Shown: piece by piece, positions 1 to 10,200 of the stretch
Layout: each line of letters starts with the position of its first letter
Position numbering within the stretch: the stretch's first letter is position 1
Assembly (NCBI GenBank): GCA_021234155.1
Contig: JAJEKV010000002.1
Span: 35,508,128-35,572,127 of the forward strand
Origin: Isoetes taiwanensis
Lineage: Eukaryota; Streptophyta; Lycopodiopsida; Isoetales; Isoetaceae
DNA: 64,000 nt
Direction of reading: 5' to 3'
Notes under the pieces: generated by a model
Told to the model about the DNA's origin: nothing
The model's database searches: none
The model's input: only the letters and a program-made list of their open reading frames with translations
Translations under genes and position numbers: made by a program

Positions 1-1
1 A

Positions 2-1408
2 TCTCATGTTGTCCCAGATTATCTCTCACGCATCCACACAGATGATCCCTCCACGGGTGTTTCAGATGCCTTTCCTGACGCACAGCTGTTTTTGATCACG
101 GCCACGCCCCATTGGTTCCATAACTTTCAGCAGTATCTTCTCACCGGTGCTCTTCCCTCAGAAGATCCCACGCTTTCTCCTGAAAAACTTCGATCCCGCC
201 AAAGTCAGTTTCTCCGTGAGGTCCATGACTACACCATGGTTGCGGGCCATCTGTATAAACGCGGCAAGGATATGGTCCTCAGACGCTGTGTTCTTCCTCA
301 TGAAGTGCCCCATATCGTTCGACAAGCCCATGAGGGGCTTGGTGGTGGTCATTTCCACGGTGACACCACGGCACGCAAAATCCTTCTCGCAGGCTATTTC
401 TGGCCCACGCTCTTCAAGGATGCCCACGCTCACGCCCGCACGTGTGATGTCTGTCAGCGTGTGGGTCGGCCCACGGCCCGTGACGCACTCCCGTTGACGC
501 CGGTCGCCACGCCACTTCCCTTCAGCAAATGGGGAATGGACTTTGTGCCCGCTACATTTTGGTCATCACTGATTACGCTACCAAATGGGCTGAGGCTTGT
601 GCACTTCCAGACAATACTGCAGCCAGCACCGCCAAGGTTCTGTACACACATCATCACGCATTTTGGCTGTCCCACGGAACTGGTCAGTGATCGTGGAGTT
701 CATTTCGTTAATCATGCCATCAAGGAGCTGACGGATTATTTGCACATACATCACCGCAAAAGCACACCTTACTATCCTCAAGGGAATGGTTTGGCTGAAA
801 GCACAAACAAGACTCTCATCACTATTCTGAAGAAAATCTGTGATGCCCCTCGCACGGATTGGCACGAAAAGTTACCTACTGTTCTTTGGGCTTACAACTG
901 CTATTTCAAGATTGCTACTGGTCATACTCCTTTTAAGTTGGTTTATGGTCAAGAAGCTTTGATGCCGTTTGAATATGTTCTTCCGACACTTCGTTTCCAA
1001 CTTGCTACCACATGTAATCCACCTGCAGCTCTTCAAGAACGAGTTTACCAACTTGAACAATTGGATGAACTTAGGCGAGATGCTTATATTCGGGTTCTTC
1101 ATGGCCAACAGTTGCGGAAATCCTTGCATGACAAACATCTGAAGACCAAAACTTTTAAAGAAGGTGATTTGATTTTGCTTTATGATTCTCGTTACAAAAA
1201 TTTTCCAGGCAAGTTAAAATTCAGGTGGCTTGGTCCTTATCAAATTATTCAAGTTGTTCAACCCAGTGTTTTCAAGCTGGCCGAGTTAGATGGCACTCCA
1301 TTACCTACACTAGTTAATGGTTTTCGCCTAAAACAATTTCATACAGAAGATACAAGCGTTCATACACATGATCCACGACAACATTCCAACTCCACAGATA
1401 GTGACTAA
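2..1408 (+). pseudogene. Ty3/gypsy pol, RNase H tail and integrase, damaged
   Basis: The frame is open from the window edge, so the methionine at 92 is not a real start. The first residues resemble the RNase H/integrase linker (HVVPDYLSRI). A zinc-binding HHCC region follows (HEGLGGGHF then CDVCQRVG, about 330-470). The second catalytic Asp (SDRG, codon at 689) and the Glu (GLAES, codon at 797) are 35 residues apart, as in DDE integrases. A GPY/F-like module (RWLGPYQI, about 1225) and a conserved C-terminal VNGFRLKQF follow. Between about 555 and 645 the integrase-like reading lies in another frame, so the stretch with the first catalytic Asp is displaced; two compensating indels would explain this. 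Integrase would join element cDNA to the chromosome, and this copy is probably inactive. Confidence 0.85.
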
Positions 1409-1515
1409 GCGGCATATTTATATTATATTAGTGGCGAAATACAAAAGGTGGGAATTGCCCATATACATCCGCTATGGACAGAGCCCTATTTACAAAATCC
1501 TAAGTTAAAAGACCC

Positions 1516-1761
1516 CTACTCCGGGTTTGGAGCAGAGGTAATGCGAAGCACCAGGTAACGGCAGTGCTCAGGCTCCCAGCGCAGATGAATTACCACCTCA
1601 ATGGGGGTAGTCTTGGGGTTAAGGTGCTCCGCCATTGCGCCACACCAGCCGTCCATCCGGATGCCGCGGTTGCGACATTTCCAGAGATCCATCGCGTTCA
1701 TCTTACAAGTGATCCATTCCTGGCAACTCGTCGGCATAGTACATTTATCATCCATGCTCAT
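1516..1761 (-). CDS. antisense ORF between integrase and 3' LTR
   Basis: This 81-codon minus-strand ORF lies opposite the retroelement transcript. Its C-terminal third (VVIHLRWEPEH, then a Tyr, then ITSAPNPE at the end) lines up by eye with the end of the independent small ORF at 22144-22386 (VMIHLIWLPER, Tyr, ITTTNPEDE). That argues for a real protein family rather than a chance frame. A TATATAA string on the minus strand near 1797-1803 lies just upstream of the methionine. Antisense ORFs in this position are known from some plant Tat-lineage elements; membership is inferred. Function is unknown and no catalytic motif is visible. The reading upstream (to about 1930) is in another frame, so the ORF may be 5'-truncated. 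Confidence 0.5.
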   Translation of the reverse strand: MSMDDKCTMPTSCQEWITCKMNAMDLWKCRNRGIRMDGWCGAMAEHLNPKTTPIEVVIHLRWEPEHCRYLVLRITSAPNPE

Positions 1762-2078
1762 GAACTGGTGTCTCAGCTTCGACCACTGCTCGTCTTATAT
1801 AGCCCAACTGCTTGGAGCTCTGCCGACGTGGACCAATCACAACATTGCTAACGTGGTTGCAATGCAAGGCTCTTTCTAAATGCAGAATTTTTTCCCGCCG
1901 TATATCTTGCCATGGTCCTGTCTGACACATTCTTCTTTATGATATCTCACTTCAAGTTGCCAGCATTAAATGACATTCCTTCCGTTCATGCCCGTCGGAC
2001 ATTAATATTTGTACCTTCGCCAGCTGTCACATCCGATCGTTCATTCACGTCTCATCTCCGCCGTTCATCGCTTCTCCC

Positions 2079-2288
2079 TTAACTGCTTGGGGACTTAGCC
2101 ACATAGCCATTCTTGTAATTTTCCGCCATGTAATCATGGACGTCTTTAGGTTTGCACATGCTTATACGAAGCATTCTACTGTTCAGAATATAGAAGACTT
2201 CACCTTTGTCATTTAGGCACTTCATAAAAAGCTCATCTTCATTTTCTGTAGCAGTGAGGCTTATCATTTCTCCGGGGGTAGTAATCAT
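2079..2288 (-). CDS. second antisense ORF in the retroelement 3' zone
   Basis: A 69-codon minus-strand ORF with varied, protein-like composition (MITTPGEMISL, then ELFMKCLNDKGEVFYIL, ending VAKSPSS). It has no signal peptide or membrane segment and I recognise no domain. It lies about 320 bp upstream of the first antisense ORF on the same strand, so both could come from one antisense transcript. The intervening sequence reads open only in pieces. It may be an exon or a decayed part of a single antisense gene. Function is unknown. Confidence 0.35.
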   Translation of the reverse strand: MITTPGEMISLTATENEDELFMKCLNDKGEVFYILNSRMLRISMCKPKDVHDYMAENYKNGYVAKSPSS

Positions 2289-2508
2289 CCGACTTCCACT
2301 TTCCCCTTCCTGACTGATTACACAAATAAAGGTTTAGCATCTATCGCCACCTGGCACCATCAACGGTTGCTATTTCATTCTCATCACGCCCCTTCGCCAC
2401 AACTTGTGCGCCCTAAAACCTTTTCGTCTCTCTTCATTTTCGTCTTCTGCTCTCCGCCCTCCGGCTTCTCACATCCGCTCTTCCAGTTCCTTTCCGACGC
2501 TTTTCGCC

Positions 2509-3477
2509 ATGGCTGCTCCAGGCAAATTCTCCCAACTTCAAGTTACTGCTCCAAGGGATCCGGCTCTTTTTGAGTCAGTAATTTTCTCCACTCCCACCTT
2601 TCGTGATGCCCTTGCAGGTCCAAGTCGTGCCATTGCGGAACGCCATGGGCTTTATGAATTCTCCAAGCAGGATCTCCCTGCCCCAAATCCAGAGCAACTC
2701 AAGCAGTTTGTCGCTCACATAATCAACACCACGGATGGATACGCCACCACGGTCAATCAGACCACCATTTTGCTTACCCCGGTTCTGCTTTCTCAGGTAT
2801 TCCAGACAGACCTTCTTTATCTTGGGCTGCCTTACAAGACCAGGATGTCTCTCAGTATGGCGCAGCTCCTTTGTCAAGCCAACACCCATCGACTCGCAAA
2901 CATTGCAAAGACCCACGATACTTTTGTCAAGTTTCTGTGGCAAAAATTCTATGGGTATTCCATCAAGAATACCCATATCAATAAACAGTTTTACAACATT
3001 GTCATTATGGCCATCCACTCCACTCATCCTATTGATTGGCCACAAATTTTGTTCCTTAGACTTCTCCATGAAATTGATCGCATCCGCGCAGCACCTTCTT
3101 CTGGCTTTGACACTGCTGTGGGTGCTCACCTCCAGGCCATCATCCGTCATTGTGTACCTATCACCAGTCCAGGGTCCCCCTCTACTTCTCAGGCATCCAC
3201 TCACCAAACCTTCCATTCCCTTCCTAAAAACCACCATGTTGAGACTTCACGCCCTCCTCTTTCTCCTGGTCATGCTCAAAATCAAGACAAACCTATTCCT
3301 GTTCCCTCTTCGTCCACGGACACCACGCCCTCAACTTCTCATCATGTTTCTCAGACGTCAAGTCTAATCGCCAACAAGGCCCCGCCTTTCCACCTTCTCG
3401 ACAGGCCCTATATCAATATCAGCAGGATGTACACGCAGCTGTCCTTAAGCTTCAAAACTCGCAAGAAACCTTCATGA
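2509..3477 (+). CDS. retroelement sense ORF downstream of integrase
   Basis: The frame is open from 2404, but the ATG at 2509 sits in a good plant context (gccATGGct) after a pyrimidine-rich leader, so I choose it (about 322 residues). The N-terminal 220 residues are globular with no recognised catalytic motif (APRDPALFESVIFSTPTF; TILLTPVLLSQVFQTDLLYL). The last 100 are rich in Ser, Thr and Pro, like a linker. The stop overlaps the ATG of the coiled-coil ORF (ATGA at 3474-3477). Both probably derive from one longer protein split by frameshifts. The position between integrase and LTR is where some plant gypsy elements carry an env-like or other accessory ORF. There is no transmembrane segment, so I do not call it envelope. 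Confidence 0.5.
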   Translation: MAAPGKFSQLQVTAPRDPALFESVIFSTPTFRDALAGPSRAIAERHGLYEFSKQDLPAPNPEQLKQFVAHIINTTDGYATTVNQTTILLTPVLLSQVFQTDLLYLGLPYKTRMSLSMAQLLCQANTHRLANIAKTHDTFVKFLWQKFYGYSIKNTHINKQFYNIVIMAIHSTHPIDWPQILFLRLLHEIDRIRAAPSSGFDTAVGAHLQAIIRHCVPITSPGSPSTSQASTHQTFHSLPKNHHVETSRPPLSPGHAQNQDKPIPVPSSSTDTTPSTSHHVSQTSSLIANKAPPFHLLDRPYINISRMYTQLSLSFKTRKKPS

Positions 3478-5370
3478 ATGGCATTCAAGCTTACATGGAG
3501 GCCACGGAAGCAGTTCAAAGGGATCTCCAAGCTGCCACCACGGAAGTTCAATCTCTTGAAGATAAACTTCAACAGAAGCACGAGGCTCTTTTACAGGCCC
3601 GTGAATCTCTCAAGACTGAACAGGAACAGACTAGCCTATACTGGCTGATCAACATGCTCAGTTACAGTCCACCATTCAAGAATTGTTGGAGCAGATCAAC
3701 ACCAAGGACAAAACCCTGGCTGACCTTCAAACAATGTACATGGATCTCTCTCAAAATTATAACAATCAGCTCAATGACCTCAAGGGACGCAACGAGCAAA
3801 TCATTTCTCTTGAAGGCCAATTATCCACGCTTCAAAGTCAGGTCACGCCTCTCCAGGCTCAACTTACTGAAGCTCAGAAGCAGAAGATAATTGATGACGC
3901 AGAAATTGCCACCCTTCGGCTTCAAAGCTCCACTCAAGTGCCTTCATCTTCACAGGCCACACTCTCTCACCGGAAATTCCGCGATCAGTCCCGTCTCCTG
4001 CTTGAAAAGGATAATCAGATCCGAGACTTGGAAAATCAACTCCAGCAAGCTGTTCAATCTGCGGAAGACGCACAAAATCAACAAGAGGCCTATATTGATA
4101 TTGCTCTCTGTATTCCTACGGACTTCTGTACCCCTTCCAGTTATCTGGATTATGCGATTGCCCGACGCACCTTTTTCTTCTCAAGTGGTACGCGGCAAAC
4201 AGCAAGATTAATGCGCAGCCCCTGGGCAGCGCGGATTTTCTCAGGATCTGGCCGGACCTTTCCATTGAAGACAAAGGCTTACTCTGTGCCCTACTAGTCT
4301 TTGATCAAATCCACTGTGAGGATTCCGATTTGGTCATCTTCCGAGCTATTGAGCCATATTTTTCATGATTTTTATCTGGTTGACACACAAGATAAATTCA
4401 GAGATGAGGCCCATCGCATTTTTCAAGGCAACCCCCATGCTTACTGGTTGTTATTGGACAACAACCCGTATTTACAGGATCATGATCGGTCTCACACTCT
4501 TGGCACGGGTACATGCGAGCTTGCTCATCACTTACCCTCGTGGCAAAGCGAAACACTTCGGAACAGTGCGCGGAAGAATTTAGCCCATCCTGAGGATCTT
4601 CCGTTTGCACAAATTTATATGCAGCACTTGGGAGGCTACAATCAACTGCGTGCCCTTCTGGACAGCAAGACTATACCCATTGGGTTAATCCTCCAGTCTA
4701 TACCATGCTCTCGGATTCAAATTGGGATCAGTGGTGCCGTGCTCTTGATGCAGACCTTGTTAGGTGAATTCTGGGGAGCAGGCCCAGCCTGCGCCATACG
4801 GGCATGGCTCAATCTCCATATACTTCATTAGGTGCACCCTTGCGCCCCAGGTATCTCACCTCGGTTGGCGTCTTCCCTTTTGGGCTAAGGTCACGGAAGG
4901 CCATTTGGGTGGACTCCTCCTCGAGATCTCCACCGGATCTTATTTGGGATCGCGTTTTGTTCGGCAGCTCTAATTGGGAGAATGGCTACTTTGGACCCAT
5001 ACCAAAAGCGGATCTACATCCCTAATGCCCGAGGATGGGAGACACCCACACATCTTTGTTCGGCCTTGTTCTCTAGCTAGAGGGCATCCTATCTATTTTG
5101 CAACCTTGAATGCAAGCGTTAGTACCTTTGGCCTCGGACTTGTCTTCTCATGGAATGCCGGTTTGTACTGCCGGCGCCCACCGTGCCCTTGAAGAAATGG
5201 TGCCTTGGGTTTCTCATTGGCGCTCATAATGCCATAGGTCTCCACACTCACGAAGCTCTCTCGGCACGCATACGATCTCGTTGGGAACTATCATAATGGT
5301 CCCGCCCTCACACCGGCCGGGATGAATTTCGGACTCATGGGTTCCCGCCATCCGAGGCTGTTCCCCCCTT
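3474..5370 (+). pseudogene. coiled-coil protein of the retroelement, frameshifted
   Basis: Two frames share a long heptad-type coiled coil: 3474-3640 (residues rich in E, Q, L, K) and 3640-4090 (LADLQTMYMDLSQNYN; LEGQLSTLQSQVTPLQAQL; LLLEKDNQIRDLENQLQQ). Together they make roughly 200 heptad-like residues. After the coil the reading becomes globular and broken, with stops near 4297 and after 4831 (for example YTHWVNPPVYTMLSDSNW in another frame near 4660-4730). Similar frames continue in pieces to about 5370, close to the polypurine tract. Such a coil would serve oligomerisation; the role in the element's life cycle is unknown. Confidence 0.45.
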
Positions 5371-5390
5371 TTCTCGGCCGAGTGTCGTTT

Positions 5391-5402
5391 GGTAGGGGGG
5401 AG
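5391..5402 (+). other. polypurine tract
   Basis: A purine run (GGTAGGGGGGAG) directly abuts TGTTAG, the likely first bases of the 3' LTR. This is the normal site for plus-strand DNA priming in LTR retroelements. Confidence 0.7.
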
Positions 5403-5574
5403 TGTTAGTCTGCGCGTCTGGTACGGGACTATTCATGCACCCGCGGAGGACCGGGTCAAGAACAATGAACCACAGTCGAGGTCAGTCGGTCATCAAAAGC
5501 CCCATGAAGACCAAGCGGCGGACCAAGCGGTGCGCCGTGCCAAAGAAGAGGCAGAGAACAGACAAGTGACGAGC

Positions 5575-5619
5575 CGTCAGCGTCAGCGTCAGCGTCAGCG
5601 TCAGCGTCAGCGTCAGCGT
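5575..5619. repeat. (CGTCAG)7 microsatellite inside the LTR
   Basis: Seven perfect hexamer units followed by a partial CGT. In one frame they encode an alternating Arg-Gln run, but nothing indicates translation. Confidence 0.9.
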
Positions 5620-5730
5620 GATTTTAGGCATCTCAAGAGGCACCGCCAACATTCCTGCAAATCAGACCTCCTTCTAGGAGTCGGCACCGAGATCTGACAA
5701 AGTGTCTATATTGGGCCAGAGGCCATTGTA

Positions 5731-5740
5731 CTATATATAT
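5731..5740 (+). promoter_or_regulatory. TATA box candidate in the LTR
   Basis: CTATATATAT lies about 330 bp into the LTR, at a plausible distance for the U3/R promoter. No other core element is visible. Confidence 0.4.
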
Positions 5741-6013
5741 GAGTAGAGCTAGCATTCCGAGGGCTAGATGAGTTTTTGGTCTTATCTCACTTCTGCTTTC
5801 TCTCGATTGCGAGAGCTCATGTATAATCTTTGATATCAAAGAGTTTTGTTCTCATCATTGTGTTCTTATTGTTTTCTCTTGTTCTCTCTCTTCTCCTTTT
5901 CCTTTATTTCTTTTGCAAATCCCGCGTGACACAGCTACCGGATTCTCCTGTTTGATCCACGGGTCCTCACAGAGGGCTGTCTTGCAGGAGTTCCCGAACC
6001 CAGACCCCAAACA

Positions 6014-6266
6014 CAGATATGTGGTGAACCATCCTTCGTGATGGTCATATGTTGTTGATGTATGTACTACTGACATGTATATTGCGCTTCCGCAGCTAGG
6101 TAGGCCCTGAGGGAGACATTATAAATGACCCCTTCATTCTTCCCACTGGAACTCTTCAAGGTTGCAGTGATACGTGGAGGGCCCTATATTAGCATGGAGC
6201 TGGTATGGGGGATGAACTCCTGTTTGTATACGGTGAGTGCACCGTATATGAGTAGGGGACGTCACA
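6014..6266 (+). repeat. 3'-terminal 253 bp of the 32.5-34.1 kb LTR family
   Basis: Aligns without gaps to 33861-34113 with about six mismatches by eye, and ends in the same ACGTCACA. The sequence to its left shows no similarity to that LTR. It is either a 5'-truncated LTR, or the R/U5 part of a mosaic LTR that begins at 5403. Confidence 0.85.
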
Positions 6267-6267
6267 G

Positions 6268-6279
6268 TGGTATCAGAGC
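6268..6279 (+). other. tRNA-iMet primer-binding site
   Basis: TGGTATCAGAGC is the standard plant primer-binding site complementary to the 3' end of initiator methionine tRNA. It lies one base after the LTR end CACA, so an LTR element's internal region begins here. Confidence 0.85.
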
Positions 6280-6468
6280 AATGTTCTTGGAGACCAAGAG
6301 CAAAGCACTGGCCATGCTCCCAATAGTACTAACTTGATAGAAACCTCAGACCTCGAAAAAGTGGGAAATTTTTTTCTCATTTTTGTAGTATATGCTAAGC
6401 TAGTAACAGTTAGGAGAATTGGAACATAAGAAGACTAAAAAGTTGAACTAAATTTTTCTAAAGTAGGA

Positions 6469-6547
6469 AATGTCTCACACCATGGCCATGCGCCAGAGCA
6501 CAAACCTAAAATTTAGGTCGAGCCCTGGGCGCATCATGTGAGACATT
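6469..6547. repeat. hairpin repeat, copy 1
   Basis: A 79-bp element with 10-bp perfect terminal inverted repeats (AATGTCTCAC and GTGAGACATT). Inside are a second pairing block (TGCGCC with GGGCGCA) and a near-palindromic core (CCTAAAATTTAGG), giving an almost fully nested stem. Confidence 0.8.
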
Positions 6548-6992
6548 ACGCCATAATCACCTTAATACTTGATGAATTTTAACAAGGTAACATGCTAGAT
6601 CGAGTTTTAAGGTAAGAATTAGTTAGATTTGTATATTAGACCCAAGAAGAGTACGAGCAGATGGAGCGAGAGATACAGGAAGAGGAGAGGGCAGAACGAG
6701 AGCAGGAGACCAAGGTTCAAGAAGCAGCAGAGCAGAAGCTGGTCCAACATTTCGAAGACTCAACAGCCTGCACGGTACATGCAAAAAGGGTAACCTCAAT
6801 GAAGAAAGATATGCACTTGGCCAGTCATATCAAAGGAGAGCCTTATTAATTTTTTAAATGATAAAATTTTGTTTAAATACAAAGTTTTTTTTTTTAGTAG
6901 ATTATGTGTATAAATGTACTTAACTAAGTTAAATTAGCGAGTAATGGCTTTTGTTTCAGTCAAATTGGACATATTTAGAGCAAGTAGTGAGG

Positions 6993-7060
6993 AATGTCTC
7001 ACGCGTCGGCGAGAGAGCCAAACCTAAAATTTAGGTCGAGCCACAGGCATCGTGTGAGAC
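6993..7060. repeat. hairpin repeat, copy 2
   Basis: Same core (CCTAAAATTTAGGTCGAGCC) and outer arms GTCTCAC (6996-7002) and GTGAGAC (7054-7060). The inner arm differs from copy 1 but the outer stem is kept. Confidence 0.8.
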
Positions 7061-7191
7061 CTTCATATCAAACTAGAACCAAACACCTCCAAATCGACCA
7101 AGTAAGGGGTCAATCTTGCCTAACTTCGATGAGACTAGCATGATTTGACCCTTAGATCTGAGATTGGACAAGTTTTGACCAAGATAGGCCA

Positions 7192-7262
7192 AATGTCTCA
7201 CGTCGGCTACGAAGCCAAACCTAAAATTTAGGTCGAGCCACTGGGCGCATCATGTGAACATC
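7192..7262. repeat. hairpin repeat, copy 3
   Basis: The left arm (AATGTCTCAC) and core are conserved. The right arm has decayed (GTGAACATCC), so the outer stem is partly lost. Confidence 0.75.
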
Positions 7263-10200
7263 CAAAATTTGAACCTCCATAACTTGAGCTACAGAGCTCC
7301 AAATGCTTTGAAAGTTGTTGCAATAGGACTGTTAGACAGTCTAGAATCCATTTATGACCTCAAATTAGGCTAAAAATGTCAAACCCCAGCTCAAAATGAC
7401 CAAAATTGCTCAAACCCTTGAATTTTTTTCCAAACTGTGGTTTGTTTGTAAATAGAAGCATACCCCATTAGTACCTACATAAAGTATTGCTCTCGGCGAA
7501 AGCTGATGCCTTACTCCTAGATAGAAGTGCTCAAGAACACCCCTTTGTTATAGTCATCTAAACCTCAGCATAGCAACCCAAGTTCAACCGTTCGTACATC
7601 ACCTCTGCTTATGCCAAAGGTATAAACCTTGACCTAATTCTGTGTCTTCTAATAGAGTTTGACTTATATAGCCGCCACATTGACACTCCCTATTGCCAGG
7701 ATACCTAGAAAGGAGCTAGAGTCTAGAGCTGCCCAAGTCACTCCATGTGTAGAGATTGGACCCCCCCAAACCAACTTTGCTAGGACCGTAGAGTATGCCT
7801 CAAACATCATGAAGACTTTGCAAAACAAACCTCCTTTCACGCCATACCACACGTCCTAATGTCCATAGACTTGTAGATTATAGATATGTCTCCAGTAATG
7901 CTGCTCGAGCCATCTTGCTTGCTTATAGAGCCCAGAGTGTTGTAGGAGAGCCCTTCAATTAGACCCTTAGACTCTAGAATATACGAGCGTTGCTTTCGAA
8001 GTACAGGGCCAGAGCCACAGAAGAGCTAGAGGCACAACTTCTTGAAGACATCGAGGACCCAGTGATCTGAGATAAGGAGAAGACCGAAAAAAAGACGTAA
8101 TTCCAAGAGAGGGGAAGCACAACGACAAACACCCCAACCGACAAGCGAGTAGAACGAGGACACCCAGGCCTATTATCAATCTTCATCAAATGGGAAGAAT
8201 ATTTGGTAACCAACGGCATCAAGAATCTTCTAGATGGCAAACCCGGCTACCACATCCATGAGCTCACATCGAGAAAGAGGATCTCGGCGCCTTCACCAAC
8301 TCCTCAAGCACATGAGTTTCAAATGGAAGAACGCAAGGTAGCAAAATCTGGTGCGAGGAAGGCGTTAGACATCGATGTCAGCGTTAGCATCACGAGCTAG
8401 GGCCGAGGGCATAATCCTCCGTCGAGGAGAGAAGTCATGGCGACCACGAGGCGTATAGAAACCGGAGGAAGACCACCCGCGACCTTGCAGCCCAGCAGCT
8501 CAAAGCGAATGTCATGCAAGCGTCAACAAAAGGACCAACCAAGCTAGGCAACCACAAAGCACCTAAGGCTGACCGGGATGAGCTTCCGGCTCCCTTGCAC
8601 CAACATGAGAACTTTCGCCGGTTCCAAAAGTAGGAGACCATGAGGGGAGGAGGCGGATATCAGGGGAAGGAACATCTCGACTTGAAGGCCTATATCGACA
8701 TTAGGGGCAAGATCAAGGAGGAGAATATTACGCTCAACAAAAATTGCGGATCGAAACACCTAGAAACCAAAGGAAGGGCGACTTTACTACGCCACCAAGG
8801 AGTGCGAGACTTCGAATGGATAGGACCCAAAGGGCGGAGGAGGCGACCTAGGCAAAGCAGGTACAAATCATGCAAAGGCGACCCGAAGGAGCTATGCTAG
8901 GTGCAATGGAGATGACCACACTTCGGGCCGCGGGAAAGGCACCTCGGAATGAAGCAAAGCCCAAGCAACAAGAGTCCCACTCGAGAAATTCAACACTGGA
9001 TGAATGACAATGCACGCCTACGACCATGATCTCGAGCTTGAAGACATTCAAGAATGCCCGACCGCAACAGCCGGTGATTCTACTCAAGCGATCAAGCGGC
9101 ACCGCGACATCGGCAACCTTGCAACGACACACCGCATGTAGGGGGCGTTGGCGGTCACCGCATTCCTCACGGACGGACATACACATTAAGGAGGAGCATC
9201 TTTTTCAAGGGATCACATGCCGAACACTCTTCGCAACTTGGGGTGACGAGCTCGGATCGGACATGAAGGTCAACAATAGTAGCAAACATCTCAAGGAATC
9301 CCGAGTCAACGAGCGAAGAAGATGCAAGCAAAACCAGAAGAATCAAACGCGATAGGAGGAGGGAAAACCCTAAAGGAGTATAAACATCTAAGTAGATCTT
9401 CGTAGTTGTTTTGGAAAAGTGGATGAATTAAAATCCCAACGTAAATGCGTATTTGTCTATTGTATATCTCGGATGTTCACATATATAGTGGAGAAACATG
9501 AGTTTAGAGTCATGTTTTACGGATTTAGCGCTTAGATCAGGAAGCTCCTCCACTTCGACTACCAAATGAGGAAGCAAGGAAGCACAACGATATTCCAAGG
9601 TCAAAATGGAAGAGCAAGTACGAGGGAGAAACGACCAGAGCCCAAGCAAACCTTTGACTCCAAAAACTTCGGGAAGTGCTCTCAAGTAGAAGATCGCTCG
9701 TCCACCCAATGTCAGAATAAGAGACAACACCGGTCATGTCAAGATCATTCACCAGGACATCGTCAGGGCGCAACACTACCTCTTGTGGCAGCAGCAACAC
9801 TTGACGAACTTATGACACGAGTGGCCTCAACAATAGAAGGAGGAACGACCCGACATCAACGAGCCAACTAAGAAGGCAACATCTCGACGACCATAATTCC
9901 ACCTTGTGGTAATATAGGGTGATGCGCTATGACACGCGTATTAGATGGAGATGCACTTACGAAAGGCACCGCTGAATGAGGAGAGATATGCCTTCAACAA
10001 CTAGGTGATGGCCGTCAGGTACTCCTACCAGTAATTAGAAGAGAAGAAGCCGATCATATCTCAGACATGTGGCACATCAAGCGCCAAAGGTAGAAGCATT
10101 CGACACCTTAGCGACAAGGATAGCAACTGAAGCACCTTCGCAAAAGAGAGTTCAAGATAATAGCCGGGCTATTCAACGACAAGAGTATATCTAAAGGTGT

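Larger units (their letters stand above)
1..6013 (+). mobile_element. 3' portion of a Ty3/gypsy LTR retrotransposon
   Basis: Seen in order on the plus strand: the last residues of an RNase H-like segment at the window edge, an integrase, an intervening zone with minus-strand ORFs, a sense ORF with a coiled-coil extension, a polypurine tract and the start of an LTR. Integrase upstream of the 3' LTR with no later reverse transcriptase is the Ty3/gypsy order. Extra sense and antisense ORFs between integrase and the 3' LTR are known from plant non-chromodomain lineages (Tat/Athila-like), so I infer that affiliation. The 5' half lies outside the window. The right edge is placed where a segment shared with the LTR at 32.5 kb begins. 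Confidence 0.8.
5403..6013 (+). repeat. 3' LTR of the Ty3/gypsy element
   Basis: It starts with TG straight after the polypurine tract. It contains a hexamer array (5575-5619), a TATA-like CTATATATAT (5731-5740) and a T-rich stretch near 5870-5910. The right end is uncertain: I stop where the 253-bp segment shared with the 32.5-34.1 kb LTR begins. A second reading takes the LTR on to the CACA at 6266, giving 864 bp immediately before a primer-binding site. Confidence 0.6.

Noticed and set aside
2575-3237. 220-codon minus-strand ORF
   Set aside because: Shadow of the plus-strand ORF at 2509-3477, which has the better start context and composition.
5389-5697. Arg/Gln-rich 102-codon ORF
   Set aside because: Begins at the polypurine tract and runs through the LTR hexamer array; not a gene.
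6996-7060. tRNA gene: 65-72 bases with a 7-bp terminal stem and GGTCGAGCC
   Set aside because: The T-loop-like word lies in the middle, not next to the acceptor stem. There is no D-arm or anticodon arm, and copies vary in the wrong places.
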